IMG/VR virus record: IMGVR_UViG_3300009160_000061
Location: 1-43,482 of that record
DNA: 43,482 bases
From: a virus
Reading direction: 5' to 3' (one strand)
Positions 31,147-39,097 of this stretch are shown piece after piece (position 1 is the stretch's first letter; every line of letters begins with the position of its first letter). A model generated the notes under the pieces. It searched no databases, was not told where the DNA came from, and saw only the letters and a program-made list of their open reading frames with translations. The position numbers were made by a program, and so were the translations under genes.

Positions 31147-32274
31147 ATGGAAAATCAAAATAGTGTATCATACGTAGGGGTAATAGGTTCAGTATCTGAA
31201 ATACCAGGTGCCGACAACATAGAATTAGTAACTGTTGGTGGTTGGAATGCCATAACTAAAAAAGGTGAATATAAGGTTGATGATCTTGTAGTTGTTGCAA
31301 CTACTGATGCGGTAATACCAAAAGAATTATCAGATAAATTGGGTGTTACTAATTATTTACGTAAAGGTCAAAGAGTTAGGACTGTAAAACTTCGTGGGGT
31401 TTATTCTGAATGTCTTTTAATACCTAACAAATACATACCAGGTTTTGGAGATGTATATTATGTGGGGATGGACTTAATGGAAAAAATGGGAATACATAAG
31501 TATGAACCACCTGTAAAAACTATACAGTTAAGTGTAGGTGGACGTAAAGTAAAATACCACCAAAATCCTAACTTCAAAGTTTACTACAAGTTTCCTAATC
31601 AAAAGAACGTACCTGATATGTTCAGTGAGGAAGATGAGGTTGTTATAACTCGTAAGTTACACGGAACCAATGCTCGTTACGGGATAGTTAGAAAGAAAAC
31701 ACTTTCTTTGTGGGACCGAGTTAAAATGTTTTTTGGAAATGAGTGGGTGGCATTTGAGTATGTTTATGGATCCCATAACGTTGAAAAAGGATCTGACTCT
31801 CAAGGTTTCTATGATACCGATGTGTGGAAAACTGTGGCTAACACTTACGACATAAGAGGTAAGTTATGGGACCACGTAAAGGATACTTACGAACCATCTA
31901 TGTTAACTGAAGGTGTTGTTATATACGGTGAGATATACGGAGCGGGAATACAAAAAAACTATGAATACGGTTTAACTGATGTTAAGTTTGTTGGGTTTGA
32001 TGTTGAAGTTGATGGTGAATACCAACCATACATAAATGAAACTATACACTTTGATTGCCTACAATTACCACAAGTAGAATTATTATACCAAGGTAATTGG
32101 AATAAGGAGGAACAAGATAAGTTTGTGTTCAATAATAACATAGAAGGTACCAAAGTACCACACGAAGGTATAGTGGTTAAATCAGTAACTGGTGATCGTA
32201 GAAAAGTATCCAAAGTGATAAATCCCGACTACTTAATATACGGTGAAAAAAATAATGTTGGTGACTCTCACTAA
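31147..32274 (+). CDS. RNA ligase, DRB0094/Rnl5-like
   Basis: 375 aa. An N-terminal OB-like domain (SEIPGADNIELVTVGGWNA, GEYKVDDLVV) matches the DRB0094-type RNA ligases of Deinococcus. The nucleotidyltransferase motif I is RKLHGTNAR with Lys170 as the AMP-accepting residue; GVVIYGEIYG (about 256-265) and FVGFDVEV fit motifs III/IIIa, and HEGIVVKS (about 353-360) is motif IV or V. It joins 3'-OH and 5'-phosphate ends of RNA. Together with the kinase, phosphatase and cREC genes it completes a repair route. Terminator overlaps the stop. Confidence 0.93.
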   Translation: MENQNSVSYVGVIGSVSEIPGADNIELVTVGGWNAITKKGEYKVDDLVVVATTDAVIPKELSDKLGVTNYLRKGQRVRTVKLRGVYSECLLIPNKYIPGFGDVYYVGMDLMEKMGIHKYEPPVKTIQLSVGGRKVKYHQNPNFKVYYKFPNQKNVPDMFSEEDEVVITRKLHGTNARYGIVRKKTLSLWDRVKMFFGNEWVAFEYVYGSHNVEKGSDSQGFYDTDVWKTVANTYDIRGKLWDHVKDTYEPSMLTEGVVIYGEIYGAGIQKNYEYGLTDVKFVGFDVEVDGEYQPYINETIHFDCLQLPQVELLYQGNWNKEEQDKFVFNNNIEGTKVPHEGIVVKSVTGDRRKVSKVINPDYLIYGEKNNVGDSH

Positions 32275-32289
32275 GAGTCACCTTTTTTT
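32260..32289 (+). terminator. rho-independent terminator overlapping the RNA ligase stop
   Basis: Perfect 9-bp stem GGTGACTCT / AGAGTCACC (32260-32268, 32274-32282), loop CACTA, seven T. Confidence 0.92.
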
Positions 32290-32322
32290 ATTAACTTTAT
32301 AAAAATATATAAATAAACAATT

Positions 32323-32565
32323 ATGATACAACCGTCAAGAGACATCATTTATGGTGTGTGCGATAAAACAGGAAAATGTGATTCGTACTTTGGATTCTTC
32401 AAAAATGAAGATGATGCAAAAAAAGAAATTAAAATCCAAGCAAACAGATTAAAAGAAGATCTTGGATATATGGACATTGTGGTTAAAGAAGATAGAGCCG
32501 TTATACTGAAAACAGATAGAGTAGAGGAGTTATTAATCATTATACATAATTTTGTTTTAAGATGA
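32323..32565 (+). CDS. Small hypothetical protein
   Basis: 80 aa, alpha/beta (YGVCDKTGKCDSYFGFFKNEDDAKKE cut here to YGVCDKTGKCDSYFGF), no recognised family. A TATAAATA (32308-32315) stands 7 nt before the ATG. ATGA overlap with the next gene. Confidence 0.65.
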   Translation: MIQPSRDIIYGVCDKTGKCDSYFGFFKNEDDAKKEIKIQANRLKEDLGYMDIVVKEDRAVILKTDRVEELLIIIHNFVLR

Positions 32566-32771
32566 TGAATAAAAAATTTAACTTAGATCTAATACCGTTC
32601 CTATCAAAAAACCTTTTTTGGTATTCCATCATGGTAATAGTTAATAAATCATTTAACCCAATAGATTGGTGGATCTCCCAATATTTTTGGGGTGGGGTAT
32701 TGTTTGTTATATTTGAATTTTTTATATTTAGTTCATGTCTAATAGAAAATAAAGAAGAAAATGGGAATTAA
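32562..32771 (+). CDS. Small two-span membrane protein
   Basis: 69 aa with two hydrophobic segments (about 18-30 weak, 40-60 strong) and a Trp-rich loop NPIDWWISQYFWGG. Overlaps both neighbours (4 and 11 nt). Family not recognised. Confidence 0.6.
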   Translation: MMNKKFNLDLIPFLSKNLFWYSIMVIVNKSFNPIDWWISQYFWGGVLFVIFEFFIFSSCLIENKEENGN

Positions 32772-33807
32772 ACAATTAAAAAAAGAAAATGATTATCTTA
32801 ACATGACATTAGTTGAAATGTTAGGAAAGTTCGATACAAGTAAGACCAAAAAATATACTCAATTTTTGGTTAAAATGATAAATAAAAGAAGGGAGATTTT
32901 TAATAATGAAACTAAAGAAAATTACATACGTAATTTACAAAATAATCATTTGGATGAAGTTATTCCTAGTTCTGATTTTGATAATAATATGATAAGACAT
33001 TATGTTTGTGATAGTCTTTTTAGTCATGATGCTATGGAAAGATTTGTTGAATTTTGTAAATTAATGGATAAAGGATTAGTTGATGAAAAAGACATTAGTA
33101 AATACGATTCTTGGGATATGTTAGAAATGCAACTTTTTGAGGCTAAGAATAAAGACATGTTCAAAAAGTCAAAAAAAGAAATTAGTATTATTTTTGAGGA
33201 CGAGAATTATTTAATTTTTAGACCATTAAGTTATATGGCATCTTGTTCTTACGGGTATCAAACAAAATGGTGTACTGCAATGGTTAATGACGCATCGTAT
33301 TTCTACAGTCATTCAAGAGGAGTTTTAATTTATTTAATTGATAAAAAAGAAAATAGAAAATTTGCATTCCATAGTCCTGTTAAAGAATTTTACGACATGG
33401 ATTCACATGAAAATCTTGTATTTAAAACGTATAATCAAGAAGATAAACAAATAGACACAATCCAAACAGGTCTACCAATTAATATTATTAAGATCATTTT
33501 AATGGAGGCGGACACTAGTTTACCAACAACATTACCTAACTATAAGTTATTTTCGGAAGAGGAAAAAATTATTTTTAGAAAATACAATGGTTATGATACT
33601 GTAACAGAAGAATTGGTTGATGAATTACCAATGCCGACACAGGTGGAAGACTTTGCACCACGACTACGAGTTTTACCAAGATTAAGAAGACATATAGGAC
33701 AAACTATTCCTTTACCTACTATTGTTAGAAGAGAAGAAACAACGGAAGAATATCTAACCAAATGTATCGTTGACCATATTAATGAGGACAATGATGATTA
33801 TAATTGA
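32761..33807 (+). CDS. Protein with KWCTA-type domain, paralogous to part of gene 10559
   Basis: 348 aa. Helical N-terminal half; a domain from about 140 to 235 contains FEDENYLIFRP, TKWCTAMVND (168-177), and GVLIYLIDKKENRKFAF. The same order (YEDDTILIFAP, RRWCTSWEG, LTLYYVINKN) occurs in gene 10559, so the two share a domain, although here without leucine-rich repeats. C-terminus basic and proline-rich. Domain function unknown. Confidence 0.75.
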   Translation: MGIKQLKKENDYLNMTLVEMLGKFDTSKTKKYTQFLVKMINKRREIFNNETKENYIRNLQNNHLDEVIPSSDFDNNMIRHYVCDSLFSHDAMERFVEFCKLMDKGLVDEKDISKYDSWDMLEMQLFEAKNKDMFKKSKKEISIIFEDENYLIFRPLSYMASCSYGYQTKWCTAMVNDASYFYSHSRGVLIYLIDKKENRKFAFHSPVKEFYDMDSHENLVFKTYNQEDKQIDTIQTGLPINIIKIILMEADTSLPTTLPNYKLFSEEEKIIFRKYNGYDTVTEELVDELPMPTQVEDFAPRLRVLPRLRRHIGQTIPLPTIVRREETTEEYLTKCIVDHINEDNDDYN

Positions 33808-33815
33808 AATAAAGA

Positions 33816-34022
33816 ATGAAAAATAATACATATAAAAAAGTAACTTGGGAATGTGGTGAATGTAAAACACAACACGAGTCATTCTCAAATAGACGTTGGG
33901 ACATGCAAATATGTGACTGTGGTAAAAGTGGTTATGATCTTGAAGAATATTACTCAAAAACTATGGGTAGTGTTAAATTAATAAAGGAAGAAACATTAAT
34001 AGAAAATACAAATGAGGACTAA
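33816..34022 (+). CDS. Small zinc-ribbon-like protein
   Basis: 68 aa: WECGECKTQHESF then MQICDCGKSGYDL, two Cys pairs (CxxC and CxC) spaced as in a zinc ribbon. Could bind nucleic acid or a protein partner. Overlaps the next gene by 11 nt. Confidence 0.7.
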   Translation: MKNNTYKKVTWECGECKTQHESFSNRRWDMQICDCGKSGYDLEEYYSKTMGSVKLIKEETLIENTNED

Positions 34023-34545
34023 AGAAGAATGGGAAAATAGATATCAATGTGTTAGAAGATTGATGTCAGTTATGGATTCATTAACTGAGGACTTTAATGA
34101 TAACCATCAAATTTTGGAGACTTGTGCTACAATGTTAAGAAACCCTATTATATTTGATAATAACGTTAAAGAGGTTAAATCAAAATTACCATTCCATGTT
34201 GAGAATATGGAAAAGGAAACGGATGATCACCTGATTGGAATGAGTAATATTGTTTTATATATACACAAAAAAGGTTTACATAAAAAATGGAAATCGGTGG
34301 AAGACTTTAAGAAAACTTTAAAGGCTTTAAATGTTTTATTACCGATAGAAAAGGCATTGAATAACAGTAAAGTATTCAAACATGAATGGAATTTTAATTA
34401 CGATAATATAGAGTCCTGTATTGAATGGGATAAAAAATTAGAATCTGTTGGTATTAAAGAATTGGTTTGTGATACGACAAAAGAAAAAATATCGGTCAAA
34501 AAAATAAAAGAACTTTGGTTCGAAGAAAATAAACATTATCTTTAA
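34012..34545 (+). CDS. Helical hypothetical protein
   Basis: 177 aa, predicted almost fully helical, no recognised family or motif. Starts inside the tail of the zinc-ribbon gene. Followed by a 49-aa gene after 3 nt. Confidence 0.65.
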   Translation: MRTKEEWENRYQCVRRLMSVMDSLTEDFNDNHQILETCATMLRNPIIFDNNVKEVKSKLPFHVENMEKETDDHLIGMSNIVLYIHKKGLHKKWKSVEDFKKTLKALNVLLPIEKALNNSKVFKHEWNFNYDNIESCIEWDKKLESVGIKELVCDTTKEKISVKKIKELWFEENKHYL

Positions 34546-34548
34546 ATT

Positions 34549-34698
34549 ATGAATAGAAAAATTGAAACATTTTTGGCAATACTTTATGTATTAAACGTTG
34601 GAATGTGTATTGTATTAGAGAATTGGATTGCCAGTGGAGGTTGGGGTTGTGCATTACTTGCACAATTAAGAATTATGGGCGTTATTAAAATTGATTAA
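34549..34698 (+). CDS. Small membrane-associated protein
   Basis: 49 aa with a hydrophobic helix (about 7-22), a GGWGCALLAQLRIMG segment that may form a second one, and few charges. Between gene 34012 and the HAD gene, whose ATG follows its stop without a gap. Family not recognised. Confidence 0.55.
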   Translation: MNRKIETFLAILYVLNVGMCIVLENWIASGGWGCALLAQLRIMGVIKID

Positions 34699-35127
34699 AT
34701 GAGACATCACGTAAACTTTTACACAAATAGGTTAGTTACCGAATGGTTAAAAAATGGTAAAATTATAATTGGTTGTGATCTTGATGATACAATTATTCCT
34801 TATAATGAAGAAATTAAAGACAACTGTAAAAAAATGGTTGATTTAATTTTGGAATGCCAAAAGGAAGGTATTATATTTTTAATCAATACCGCAAGAAGTG
34901 AATACCAATTAGAAAAAGCAAAAGAACAAGTTGAAGAACTTGGGATCACCGTACACGGAGTAAATAAAATGCATCCTGAATGGGATAAACCATATGGCGT
35001 AAATGGTAAGATATACGCTAATATATTCCTTGATGATAGAGGTGGTTTTTGGGACAATTATTGGATATTGACAAACGCTTTAACCATGGTTAAAATAGAA
35101 AGAAAAAATGGGGGTAAGAATGAATGA
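34699..35127 (+). CDS. HAD-superfamily phosphatase-like protein
   Basis: 142 aa. Motif I CDLDDTI (Asp27 and Asp29), motif II INTARS, motif IV region FLDDRGGFW. This is a compact, capless HAD protein. Such enzymes remove phosphate from small molecules or nucleic acid ends. First of three HAD genes within 3.6 kb, each with different sequence. Substrate unknown; a link to RNA ends is possible because of the neighbouring repair genes. Confidence 0.85.
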   Translation: MRHHVNFYTNRLVTEWLKNGKIIIGCDLDDTIIPYNEEIKDNCKKMVDLILECQKEGIIFLINTARSEYQLEKAKEQVEELGITVHGVNKMHPEWDKPYGVNGKIYANIFLDDRGGFWDNYWILTNALTMVKIERKNGGKNE

Positions 35128-35659
35128 TAATCACAGGACAGATCAGGAATTTGAAAACTTTTTGAAAAATATTGGTGGTATAAAAATTTCACATAAACCA
35201 CACTTGGAACCAATAACAGAAAGAAAACGATTTGGTGTTGAAAATGGATGGTTAGGGATCCTCCAAAGACTTTTTGATGTACTAATAAAAATGGGATGGG
35301 ACAAAAGTTTTATTAACGTTAAACAAAAATTTGGCGGTATGAGCATATTTTTGGATAACCTACCAGAAAATGGGTTTTACTTTGTGGTGGAAGCGGAAAA
35401 AGAAACATTTTCTGTTTGTGAAGTTTGTGGAGAACCGGGAGAACAAAATAGAATTAAAGGTTGGGTTTATACTTTATGTGAAAATCATAGAGACGAAAAA
35501 CTATATATTGAATACCAAGGAAAAACATATTTGACAAAATTATTGGAACCAATAAATAATGGTGATTTATATTACAACGCCAAGACTAATGAGATTATGG
35601 TTTGTGATGTTAATAATTTTTTTGATCCTTGGTCTTTAAAAGCCCATGAAGTTATATAA
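35120..35659 (+). CDS. Hypothetical protein with zinc-ribbon segment
   Basis: 179 aa from ATG 35120 (an ATG at 35108 adds four residues). The N-terminal half has PITERKRFGVENGWLGIL and QKFGGMSIFLDN; then SVCEVCGEPGEQ and YTLCENH form a probable zinc site. Overlaps the HAD gene by 8 nt. Family not recognised. Terminator follows. Confidence 0.7.
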   Translation: MNDNHRTDQEFENFLKNIGGIKISHKPHLEPITERKRFGVENGWLGILQRLFDVLIKMGWDKSFINVKQKFGGMSIFLDNLPENGFYFVVEAEKETFSVCEVCGEPGEQNRIKGWVYTLCENHRDEKLYIEYQGKTYLTKLLEPINNGDLYYNAKTNEIMVCDVNNFFDPWSLKAHEVI

Positions 35660-35682
35660 AACTCCATCTAAGTGGGGTTTTT
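35658..35682 (+). terminator. rho-independent terminator
   Basis: Stem AAAACTCCA / TGGGGTTTT (35658-35666, 35673-35681, one G-U pair), loop TCTAAG, T run. Confidence 0.85.
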
Positions 35683-35694
35683 AATTTAATACCA

Positions 35695-35702
35695 TATTTA
35701 TT
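35695..35702 (+). promoter_or_regulatory. TATTTATT element, 3 nt before ATG 35706
   Basis: TATTTATT ends 3 nt before the start codon, right after a terminator. One of the clearest cases of the second promoter set. Confidence 0.55.
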
Positions 35703-35705
35703 GTT

Positions 35706-36308
35706 ATGAAATATATTCTTAATGAATCACAAGCAAATGATATATCAAAACAACTAATTAAAATGTCAGATAATGTTGGTTATTATGAAACATTAAGGGG
35801 ATTTAAATTACCTTTATCTGCAGCTAAGATTTTTTTAAAACCAAAAAATGGAAATAACTTTAGTTGTCAAGAACTAACTGAGATAATGTTTTATTACATT
35901 TTTCAAACTAAAGATATACCAGAAATATTAAAAGTTGATGAAATAGAAATAACAAATGAAGAGTATGATGGTAATGGATTTCATTGGAATACATCAATTA
36001 TTAATGGGTCTGAGGTTGTAGAAACTACTTATGGATACGCTCAACCATTTTTATGTTCAAGTAGGCGGTCAATGATAATTAGTTTTCGTTTTGAATACTA
36101 TACGAGAGGTGATTGGAAAGAACCTGATAATAATTATATTGAAGAAGATGAATTTCATCTTGAATTCACATACGATATGAGTGACATTGAGTTTAAAACT
36201 TTAGATCAGGTAATATCTTGGTATTTAAACGAATACCCAAAAATAGTTAAAATGTCCGCAAAGGAGTATTTTAAAAAGGCAAAAAGTTATAACGAAAAAC
36301 ATTCGTAA
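35706..36308 (+). CDS. Hypothetical protein with ILNESQ N-terminal tag
   Basis: 200 aa. Residues 4-19 (ILNESQANDISKQLIK) align with the tags of genes 16926 and 24577 (E at the fourth place, Q at the sixth, I/L pattern after it). The rest is an alpha/beta domain with YGYAQPFLCSSRRSM in the middle and an acidic-basic C-terminal helix. Function unknown. Inserted as a single gene with its own promoter between early-type genes. Confidence 0.75.
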   Translation: MKYILNESQANDISKQLIKMSDNVGYYETLRGFKLPLSAAKIFLKPKNGNNFSCQELTEIMFYYIFQTKDIPEILKVDEIEITNEEYDGNGFHWNTSIINGSEVVETTYGYAQPFLCSSRRSMIISFRFEYYTRGDWKEPDNNYIEEDEFHLEFTYDMSDIEFKTLDQVISWYLNEYPKIVKMSAKEYFKKAKSYNEKHS

Positions 36309-36316
36309 TTATTTTA

Positions 36317-36348
36317 TTTGTAAAATCAAAATTTTTTTATTATATTTG
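36317..36348 (+). promoter_or_regulatory. Bacteroidota-type promoter (TTTG-N20-TATATTTG), 5 nt before ATG
   Basis: TTTG (36317-36320), 20 nt, TATATTTG (36341-36348), TATCT, ATG 36354. Confidence 0.8.
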
Positions 36349-36353
36349 TATCT

Positions 36354-36932
36354 ATGAAGGTTATATTTTTAGACAACGACGGAGTTATATGTCTCTCCAA
36401 CAATTGGGGTGGACGAACTAAGAAATGGGCAAAATACCGTAGTGAAAACCCTGATGGTAGTAAAGAAAAAAAAGACTCACCTGTTGAATATCGTTTTGAT
36501 GATTTTGACACAAAGGCTATTAAGGTACTTAATGAGATACTTGAAGAAACGGGAGCTGAAATTGTTGTAAGTTCAGATTGGAAATTACACGCAACTCTTG
36601 AAGAACTTGGAGATTACTACGAAAGTCAGGGTATTATCAAACGACCAATTGCTTTGACACCTAACATACAACATTGTACGGTTCATGGTAATTTATTTAT
36701 GTGGTCACCACGATGGGAGTCAGAACAATTACGAACTATTGAAATTAAACAATATCTTCACGATCACCCTGAAATAACTCACTGGGTTTCTATAGATGAT
36801 TTAAATATGGGTAAGATTGGGGAGCCTTGGAAGGATGAATGGGCAATTGATAATTTTGTATTAACACCAAAATCAAATGAAGGTATTAAACAATCAGGAG
36901 TTAAAGAAAAGATTTTAAACTACTTAGGATGA
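36354..36932 (+). CDS. HAD domain protein of the RNA-repair (SAK) type
   Basis: 192 aa. Motif I FLDNDGVI (Asp7, Asp9), motif II VVSSDWKLHA (73-76 SSDW), and SIDDLNMG as motif IV. The LD.DGV...SSDW layout is that of the HAD domains described in Swiss-army-knife RNA repair proteins. It may remove terminal phosphates during RNA repair. Predicted leaderless start. Followed by small genes through an ATGA overlap. Confidence 0.82.
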   Translation: MKVIFLDNDGVICLSNNWGGRTKKWAKYRSENPDGSKEKKDSPVEYRFDDFDTKAIKVLNEILEETGAEIVVSSDWKLHATLEELGDYYESQGIIKRPIALTPNIQHCTVHGNLFMWSPRWESEQLRTIEIKQYLHDHPEITHWVSIDDLNMGKIGEPWKDEWAIDNFVLTPKSNEGIKQSGVKEKILNYLG

Positions 36933-37123
36933 AAAATAAAAAAATAAATAAAGAAGATTTGTGGTGCGAATATAGCGATATGCCGTCACCAATGGCGTAT
37001 ATGGATTGTGCTGATTACGATAGTATGGGTAATCATGGAAGATTTTCAAAAAAAGAAATAAAAAAAAATAATAAATTAAAAACTTTTTTTAAAAGAATAA
37101 TTGAGGTAATTAAAATATGGTAA
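36929..37123 (+). CDS. Small basic hypothetical protein
   Basis: 64 aa, N-terminal part with DLWCEYSDMPSPMAYMDCAD and a basic amphipathic C-terminus. No family. ATGA overlap with the HAD gene, 7-nt overlap with the next gene. Confidence 0.6.
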   Translation: MKNKKINKEDLWCEYSDMPSPMAYMDCADYDSMGNHGRFSKKEIKKNNKLKTFFKRIIEVIKIW

Positions 37124-37467
37124 ATATAAATAATCTTTTAATCGGTATTGTTTTTGGGGGTTTGGCTCAGATACTAACATTTTTTCAACTACAAGGACAA
37201 CTAAAATTTGATTGGATTAAAGATCACTATTGGTTGACAGTATTAACAGGTATACCAATATCTATGTTATTTATGTTTTCAGTAAAAAATATGATTTCTG
37301 CGTTTGGTGGTGAAATGTGGCCCTCCAGATTAATAGGTTTTAGTATAGGGGCAATGGTATTTACGTGGTTAAGTTGGGCGGTATTTAGTGAACCTCTAAC
37401 AACAAAAACATACGTTTGTTTATTTTTATCATTTATGATATTAATAATACAACTACTTTGGAAGTGA
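37117..37467 (+). CDS. Four-helix membrane protein
   Basis: 116 aa with four hydrophobic segments (about 6-24, 40-58, 70-88, 96-114) and short loops, including FGGEMWPSR. Family not recognised. May change the host membrane or act in superinfection exclusion; no direct evidence. Confidence 0.7.
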   Translation: MVNINNLLIGIVFGGLAQILTFFQLQGQLKFDWIKDHYWLTVLTGIPISMLFMFSVKNMISAFGGEMWPSRLIGFSIGAMVFTWLSWAVFSEPLTTKTYVCLFLSFMILIIQLLWK

Positions 37468-37553
37468 AAAGACAGATATTAAAAGTAATGTTATGGTTTT
37501 ATTATAAATTCCCTAATAAAAAAAAAGTATTTGGGAACTATAAAATTTTTTAA
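37464..37553 (+). CDS. Possible 29-aa basic peptide
   Basis: GTG start overlapping the previous stop (GTGA), a 29-residue basic and aromatic peptide, stop directly before ATG 37554. It fills the only gap in this gene run, but its length makes the call weak. Confidence 0.3.
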   Translation: MKRQILKVMLWFYYKFPNKKKVFGNYKIF

Positions 37554-37868
37554 ATGAAAAATATAAGACAAATATTCAAAAATAATGAACATCTAATGGA
37601 TCTAACTCCTGTTGATGAGTTAATAGAATATACTCAAGAACTTGAAGGTAAGGTGTTTGAAAAAAACATTGAGGACAATTATAGTAAGGAACATATGTTA
37701 AAATCTATGTTGCAGGATATATTAAATAGTTGTCGTGATATGGAGGAAACAAACAAACTTGCTGAAAGATACCCTGGTATGTATGAAAAAAGTGATGCAG
37801 AATCTTTAGTAAAAAATTTAAAAGATTATATTTTAGATATGAGTTTTATGAATAATTTAAGTTTATGA
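37554..37868 (+). CDS. Helical hypothetical protein
   Basis: 104 aa, helical throughout, acidic, no recognised motif. ATGA overlap with the third HAD gene. Confidence 0.65.
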   Translation: MKNIRQIFKNNEHLMDLTPVDELIEYTQELEGKVFEKNIEDNYSKEHMLKSMLQDILNSCRDMEETNKLAERYPGMYEKSDAESLVKNLKDYILDMSFMNNLSL

Positions 37869-38245
37869 AAAAAAGAGTTTATTTGATTGATATTGACGGA
37901 ACGGTATGTGATGACATAAAAAACGAGGATAGTGATCTATACTCAATTGCAAAACCATACGAAGGATCCAAGGAAGAGATAAATAAACTTTACGATGAAG
38001 GAAACAAAATTGTTTTTTTTACCGCTAGAGAGTATAAAGATAAAGGGACCACTCTTGCTTGGTTATGGAGACACGGATTCAAGTTTCATGACTTGATTAC
38101 AGATAAACCAAGATGTTTAGAGGATGAAGAATATGTTTGGATTGATAATAAACCAGTAAGAGGTATTACCTATAAAGGCGAATGGGGACCGATAACGGAA
38201 ACAAAAAACCAAGAAGTTGGTATTTTATTAAACTTTAAAAAATGA
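37865..38245 (+). CDS. HAD-superfamily phosphatase (PNKP/capsule-phosphatase-like)
   Basis: 126 aa. Motif I LIDIDGTVCDD (Asp9, Asp11), motif II FFTAREYKD, an HGFKFHDLITDKPR stretch and YVWIDNKPVRG as the last metal site. This layout is typical of small capless HADs related to sugar-phosphate or polynucleotide 3'-phosphatases. Coupled at both ends by ATGA overlaps. Substrate unresolved. Confidence 0.88.
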   Translation: MKKRVYLIDIDGTVCDDIKNEDSDLYSIAKPYEGSKEEINKLYDEGNKIVFFTAREYKDKGTTLAWLWRHGFKFHDLITDKPRCLEDEEYVWIDNKPVRGITYKGEWGPITETKNQEVGILLNFKK

Positions 38246-38544
38246 AAGAAATTATTTTAAAGGAAAATTGTTTTGGTCCTGATGTAGAAATTGATGGAGA
38301 GTCTTTGTTCATACACGAATACGACAATAGAGATCCAAAGGTAGTTGAGGACATACAAGATGAGTTAATCTCAAGACTACACGAATTAAAAGGTGGAATG
38401 GGGATGAATGATTGGACTGTGATTGCCGAAATTATTGTTAATTTGTCTGATGAATATGAATATAATGTTGAAGAATCCGATGAAGGAACATCTTGCGATC
38501 AATGCGGAAACTACAACCATAAATACGTATATAATAAAAAATAA
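38242..38544 (+). CDS. Hypothetical protein with C-terminal CxxC
   Basis: 100 aa, acidic, with helix EDIQDELISRLHELKGGMG and a terminal TSCDQCGNYNH Cys pair. Could bind metal with a partner. ATGA overlap with the HAD gene. Family not recognised. Confidence 0.65.
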   Translation: MKEIILKENCFGPDVEIDGESLFIHEYDNRDPKVVEDIQDELISRLHELKGGMGMNDWTVIAEIIVNLSDEYEYNVEESDEGTSCDQCGNYNHKYVYNKK

Positions 38545-38901
38545 ATGAAAAAAACAGTAAGATTATTCAACATAGATCAAAAAACTTATTTAGTTTCCGC
38601 TGATCCAATAAAAGTAGGGGACAATGCGGTTGTTACCGTAGGAGGAGAATTCCCAAGTGTGGTTAAATGTGAAAACGAACAAGTCCTGAACTTAATTATT
38701 GATTCAAAATTATCACTAACAAAGGCATTTAAAATTGTCGCTTTACCTGAACAACTTGACATAACAGATCAAGAAATGGTAATAATCGAACAAAATCAAT
38801 GGTTTTGTCAAATAGATGAAGAAGAAAGTAAAGAAGAAGTAAAAAAAGATTGGGGAGTATCATTTGCACCAACCAAAAAAGTAAAAATAATTGTTGAATA
38901 A
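38545..38901 (+). CDS. Hypothetical beta-rich protein
   Basis: 118 aa. Alternating strands (TYLVSADPIKVGDNAVVTVGG split: TYLVSADPIKVGD and NAVVTVGGEFP) and an acidic C-terminus. No family named. Begins directly after the preceding stop. Confidence 0.68.
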   Translation: MKKTVRLFNIDQKTYLVSADPIKVGDNAVVTVGGEFPSVVKCENEQVLNLIIDSKLSLTKAFKIVALPEQLDITDQEMVIIEQNQWFCQIDEEESKEEVKKDWGVSFAPTKKVKIIVE

Positions 38902-38902
38902 T

Positions 38903-39097
38903 ATGAAAGATCCGGTTCTAATAGAAACCCTTAAAGGATTAGGTACTGTTGATAAAATTTATGTTTCTGAATTAGGTTATCTAATGTTGAGAATATACTT
39001 TGAAAATGGTACATTTACAACATATAACTTAGGGAAACATGATCCTGAAAATAATATGTTTACAGATAAAATAATGAAAGATGAAAAAGTTAATTAG
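38903..39097 (+). CDS. Small hypothetical protein
   Basis: 64 aa from ATG 38903; the TTG at 38891 lies inside the previous gene. Beta-rich (VLIETLKGLGTVDKIYV, LMLRIYFENGTF). Overlaps the lipoprotein gene by 17 nt. Confidence 0.62.
   Translation: MKDPVLIETLKGLGTVDKIYVSELGYLMLRIYFENGTFTTYNLGKHDPENNMFTDKIMKDEKVN

Noticed and set aside
32308-32315. T4-type late box TATAAATA before gene 32323
   Set aside because: Single case in this orientation, in very AT-rich DNA; not enough to claim a T4 late promoter.
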